Positions 61,201-64,000 of a DNA stretch of 64,000 nt are shown here, piece after piece. A program made the position numbers and the translations under genes. The DNA is from Datnioides undecimradiatus (taxonomy: Eukaryota > Chordata > Actinopteri > Lobotiformes > Datnioididae): assembly GCA_008933995.1 (NCBI GenBank), contig WARS01000012.1:6138001-6202000 (forward strand), in the 5' to 3' direction. The notes beneath the pieces are model-generated. The model saw only the letters and a program-made list of their open reading frames with translations, was not told the origin of the DNA and made no database searches. How positions within the stretch are numbered: the first letter of the stretch is position 1; every line of letters begins with the position of its first letter.

Positions 61201-64000
61201 ACCTGAATTTTAACCTGAAACTGATTTTTTTAAAAATATATGTACTCTTTTATATTGTTATTGATTGTTAATGTTAATGTGAGCGTAAGAATGTAACAGA
61301 AGATATTGTATATTTATCTTTACTACAAAGCCCTGATCTGTCAGCCTGTTCTTCTGATTTTCAGAGAACGTTGGTGGAGCTTCGATCTCCAAGGGACAGG
61401 GAACTAAACCTGCAAAACCTGGTAAAAATATTACTCTTTCCTCCTCTTTGAAGAATAAATAAGAGAACTATTTTTGTAAAACTTGGTCAAAATTGTGTAT
61501 TTGCAATATTTGATCACATTGACACATCATCAGAGGTAAAACTGATTTTTCTGTAAGTATTTGACGTGAATAATAGGTCTAATTTAAACAACTAATTCAT
61601 ACATGTATCAAAATACGTTATATACATTACATTATATATAGTTTAGTTTTTTGCTAGTGACTGCACTTAGTACCTAGTAGTACTACAGTAACACAGTGTG
61701 TACCTGTGTTGTGGTCGATCGCTCAGTTTGTTGTATATCTGTGTGGTCTCCTTTGAAATCCTGCTGGTAACTCATGTTAACGCTGATGTTCTCTAGACTG
61801 TGGGCCATCAGGAGTACCAAATGGACAATGGATGAAAATACCTAGACCTGGTAATCCTTGAATGATAAATTAATTAATTGGTTATGTGTATCGTTTCACT
61901 ACAAGCACAATGTATTTTTAAGGATTTAAGATATTTAACTTTTAAATTGCTCAGTGAATTATTGGGTTGAACTGTGTGTAGCACATGTTTGTCAGAAGAG
62001 GTGATTAAAGAATAACTAGCTACACATTATTTTGTCATTTAAGGTTATAATGCAGGAGCTGGGGCATCATCTGGCACAAAAGGTACATCTGCACTAGTGA
62101 CTCAGTTCATGAAATAACACAGTGTGTTTGCATAGATAGAAGAACAGGCATTTAGTCATGATTCTATATGATGATTTGTTTTAAGGTTATGGAGCTGGAG
62201 GTGGAGCTGGTGTTCCAAACAGATATGGTGCCAAACCCAACAGTAAATCTACTTAATTCCTCTTTGTCAATATACATCTGTCTGAAATGTTCACAGTAGA
62301 GAAAATTTGGAGATTATTAAGATCTGGTCTAATTAAGATCTGGTCATTATGTAAATAAAGACATGACTGTAGGTCATAATATTAGTCGTAATATTGTGTC
62401 ATTGTGCAGGGGGATACTCAAATGGAGGGAGCGCTAAAGCAAGCAAACCAGGTAAGCAATGTCTGATGTTTTAAAGTAAAATCTTTTTACTGTTACTCTA
62501 CTTGTTTGCTTGTACATGGTAAAACAGATTAATTTAAAGACACTAATAGTTTTGTATATTCAAAGGTTATGGAGCAGGAGGCTATCCGGTCCCTGGGCTC
62601 AACAATGGATATGGAGCTGGTAATATATAAAATTAATATAAATATAAAGTGAAGAATGTTCTTTGATCATTTTTAGTTTCCACCTTCATTCAGAAGTGAT
62701 CTTCAAAGTACTTCTGGTTTTCTGTGTGCAGACCTTGGATATCCATACACAGGGAAACCTCAGCAACCTGGTGAGTGTTTTCTTTCTCTACAGAAAGCAT
62801 TTAAACCTCATAGGGAACGAAAATAATTTTGATTTGAAATCTGGAGTGAATTTAACAATTGTTCTGTATGTTTTCAGCTTATGGACAAGGAGCGTACCTT
62901 GGAGCTGGATATGGAAATGGAAATTCATATGGAGGTACATTTTTAAGGGATAAGCTTTAAACGTTTTTACTTTTAATTAAGATTTTTACTTAAATTCTGT
63001 CATTTCTCTCAGGAAATACAGGTCTGGGTGGAGCAGGCAAGTCCAAATCAGGTAGGCTTTTGTGTTCAGTAGGTCCAGTGCATTACCACTAACTTTGGTA
63101 ATGCACTGAACCCATGCATTAATACAATACATTGAGTCTATGAATTGAAATATTCTCATTGCTGCTGCTGTTTTATTGTACACCATTAAGCTTAGCCTAC
63201 TAATATAAGTTCAGAGCACTGAGGTAATTTATGTCCTTTTTTTGCAGGATATGGAAATGGAAACAGCTATAGTCCTGGTGTACAGCCTGATTATGCAAGT
63301 GAGTACAAATGAATGAAACAAGGTTCAGAAGATCTGTTGGCAGTGGTTTTCATTTTGTCTTAATGATGTGGCTTTATTTTGTTTTAGGTCTTGGCCAAGG
63401 TGTACCCACTGCTAATGCCAAATCAGGTATGATATGGATGGCAAGTGAGGGTACATAGATAGAGGAGAGAAGGGTACAAGATAGAGGAGAGAAGATAAAT
63501 ATACGGGATAAATGATATTAACAAAACATCAGTGAAGCAGTGAAAATAATCCATTATTGTCCAATGTATTGCTGATTCCACAGGTGGTGCCAAACAGATG
63601 CCTTACAATGGAGCCCCAGTGGTTCCTGCTGGACTAGATGGTAAGGCCAAAACATGATTCAAGAATGATTAAACACACCGGAAAGCTACTTTCTTGCAAA
63701 GAATAACAATCTAATTTATATGAGGTTACTGGTTCCAAAAACAGACGAAAAAGGAAAAAAGTACAATAAGACAAAAAGAGTAGCTCAAAATCTGTAACAC
63801 ATTGTGAGCATAGTGCTGTAACTTGTAATGTGATCATTCCTTGTTTGCAGCACTGACATGATTACAAAGTTTTGGTATATTACACACTGGATACTATGTG
63901 CATGTTTGCAGCATTTGCATGTCAAGGTGTAAAAGTCAACAGGAGTGATGCACAAACATTTTCTGTGTACTCATACAGGCATGAGCCAGTTTGAGCCTCA
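50803..64000 (+). CDS. cmn: Calymmin-like glycine-rich secreted matrix protein (5' part; runs off the right edge)
   Basis: Exon 1 (50803-50869) encodes a signal peptide (MLGRLLLQSVVILWLVQTAHS). I can place 44 further short exons: 52807-52857, 52960-53013, 53092-53154, 53305-53349, 53472-53522, 53648-53695, 53793-53843, 53933-53983, 54196-54249, 54441-54491, 55392-55442, 55543-55593, 55721-55762, 55847-55897, 55988-56038, 56129-56188, 56280-56345, 56422-56460, 56548-56628, 56732-56782, 56884-56931, 57032-57076, 57313-57354, 57452-57493, 57597-57644, 57755-57811, 57991-58020, 58173-58253, 58339-58395, 58516-58950, 59845-60141, 61365-61421, 61797-61850, 62044-62082, 62186-62242, 62410-62451, 62566-62619, 62732-62770, 62878-62934, 63013-63051, 63248-63298, 63388-63426, 63584-63640 and 63979 onward. 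Nearly every exon is one module such as GYGAAAGVPNGGGTK, with a Gly codon split at both ends. About 970 residues lie in the window. A secreted, elastin-like polymer is implied. Calymmin of the zebrafish notochord sheath is the best family match I know; elastin is less likely because KAAK-type blocks are absent. Confidence 0.7.
50930..51080. mobile_element. MITE-like fragment in intron 1 of the calymmin-like gene
   Basis: The words agtagtggagcaagtgttct, gatccttaacttaagtaaaa and gtaccagtac match the end of an abundant percomorph non-coding transposon-like repeat whose typical ends read 'agtggtgga...acttaagtaaaagta'. Only one end is recognisable. Confidence 0.5.
54947..54992 (+). other. Decayed repeat exon of the calymmin-like gene
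   Basis: The sequence AATGGTGCTGCATCTGCTGG and its continuation, with GGATATGGAACAAAA, clearly match the module exons. The acceptor and first codons are altered (ttttagagtaatgg in place of ttttag|GTTATGG) and no GT donor follows. It should not be spliced in. Confidence 0.6.
55127..55200. repeat. (TTA)n microsatellite
   Basis: About 24 TTA units in an intron of the matrix gene, directly before the second copy of the internal duplication. It generates a poly-Asn frame on the minus strand that is not a gene. Confidence 0.95.
55253..55294 (+). other. Decayed duplicate of the exon at 53648-53695
   Basis: TTTTACCCAGTGGAAATGGA and the downstream intron words (tgcatgaatctct, gccagtttgc) match the earlier exon and its intron. 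The acceptor ctag has become ctgg, and the exon start is shortened. Confidence 0.55.
58516..58950 (+). other. Long Pro/Ala-rich exon of the calymmin-like gene ending at a GC donor
   Basis: The exon begins as a normal module (GYGMMPNGKGTMGAGASNGK) and then runs 145 codons of Pro, Ala, Gln and Thr with recurring PQGK words (VPQGKSY, IPQGKDL, FPQGK). It ends CCTCAAG|GCAAGT, an ideal GC-AG donor. The phase fits the next exon at 59845 exactly. No GT donor of equal quality keeps the phase, although an early AAAG|GTGGAG at 58584 is a weaker alternative. Confidence 0.6.
59845..60141 (+). other. Acidic, Glu/Pro/Thr-rich exon of the calymmin-like gene
   Basis: Phase 1-1 and 99 codons. It starts with a GYVTG remnant of the module and then becomes rich in Glu, Pro, Thr and Ala (AVPETVAAKSTNTITPEE). 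Together with 58516-58950 it forms a charged, Gly-poor block inside an otherwise Gly-rich protein. Confidence 0.7.
60142..61364 (+). other. Long intron of the calymmin-like gene
   Basis: A 1.2-kb intron, one of the longest in the repeat part of the gene. Its only recognisable content is a foldback repeat near 60.6-61.0 kb. Confidence 0.5.
60610..61045. mobile_element. Foldback MITE-like element with long inverted arms
   Basis: The left arm has gataccactcagaat and tagcttagcttagcttag. The right arm has ctttatgctgagctaag, acattagattggtatcaatg and cgtatttccctaaatgtc, then attcctttaa. These are degraded reverse complements of each other, and the whole matches the abundant percomorph foldback repeat also seen in patl2 intron 2. 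It is non-coding. Terminal boundaries are approximate. Confidence 0.6.

Noticed and set aside
1-64000. tRNA, rRNA, CRISPR array, intact retroelement or virus-like element
   Set aside because: No cloverleaf, array, reverse transcriptase, integrase or capsid-like frame was seen anywhere in the window.

Overview
The window is teleost nuclear DNA, most likely from a spiny-rayed (percomorph) fish. The coding genes are intron-rich and compact and match known fish proteins. Introns and spacers carry several short repeats that I recognise from many percomorph genomes, plus simple-sequence tracts. I see no bacterial, organellar or viral features, no tRNA or rRNA, and no CRISPR array.

Layout. From 1 to about 24.8 kb every supported gene lies on the minus strand. 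These are a barely sampled gene start at the left edge, a broken-frame and divergent class A GPCR (1.5-2.3 kb), fast skeletal myosin regulatory light chain mylpf (4.3-7.1 kb), a sesquipedalian PH-domain protein (PHETA family, 9.4-12.0 kb), a C2H2 zinc-finger gene (14.5-16.3 kb), an atypical RhoG-like GTPase (17.1-18.0 kb), a second, paralogous C2H2 gene (19.0-20.4 kb), and the Cdk1-inhibitory kinase pkmyt1 (21.2-24.8 kb). From 24.9 kb to the end every gene lies on the plus strand: elongin B elob, the focal-adhesion LIM protein tgfb1i1 (Hic-5), the mRNA-decay/translation factor patl2, and a very large glycine-rich secreted matrix gene, probably the notochord-sheath protein calymmin, which runs off the right edge. 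The strand switch falls in a gap of about 120 bp between pkmyt1 and elob that looks like a shared divergent promoter. Human MYLPF, TGFB1I1, PKMYT1 and ELOB all lie on chromosome 16p, so the order probably reflects an old vertebrate linkage group.

The genes do not form one pathway. They cover muscle contraction (mylpf), endosome-Golgi trafficking (PHETA), chromatin or DNA binding (two zinc-finger genes), Rho signalling, G2/M control (pkmyt1), ubiquitin ligase and transcription elongation (elob), SRF-linked adhesion signalling (tgfb1i1), germline mRNA control (patl2) and extracellular matrix (calymmin-like).

The most unusual items are: (1) a RhoG-like GTPase that has changed Gly12, Thr35 and Gln61 together and should be GTPase-defective; (2) the calymmin-like gene, in which I can place 45 exons, essentially all of phase 1-1 as in elastin, with a partial internal duplication whose copies are losing different splice sites, and a GC-AG intron after a long proline-rich exon; (3) a possible 51-nt in-frame cassette exon that would split the LD1 motif of Hic-5. 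Exon boundaries were placed by eye from splice consensus, reading phase and family knowledge. All multi-exon totals close in frame.
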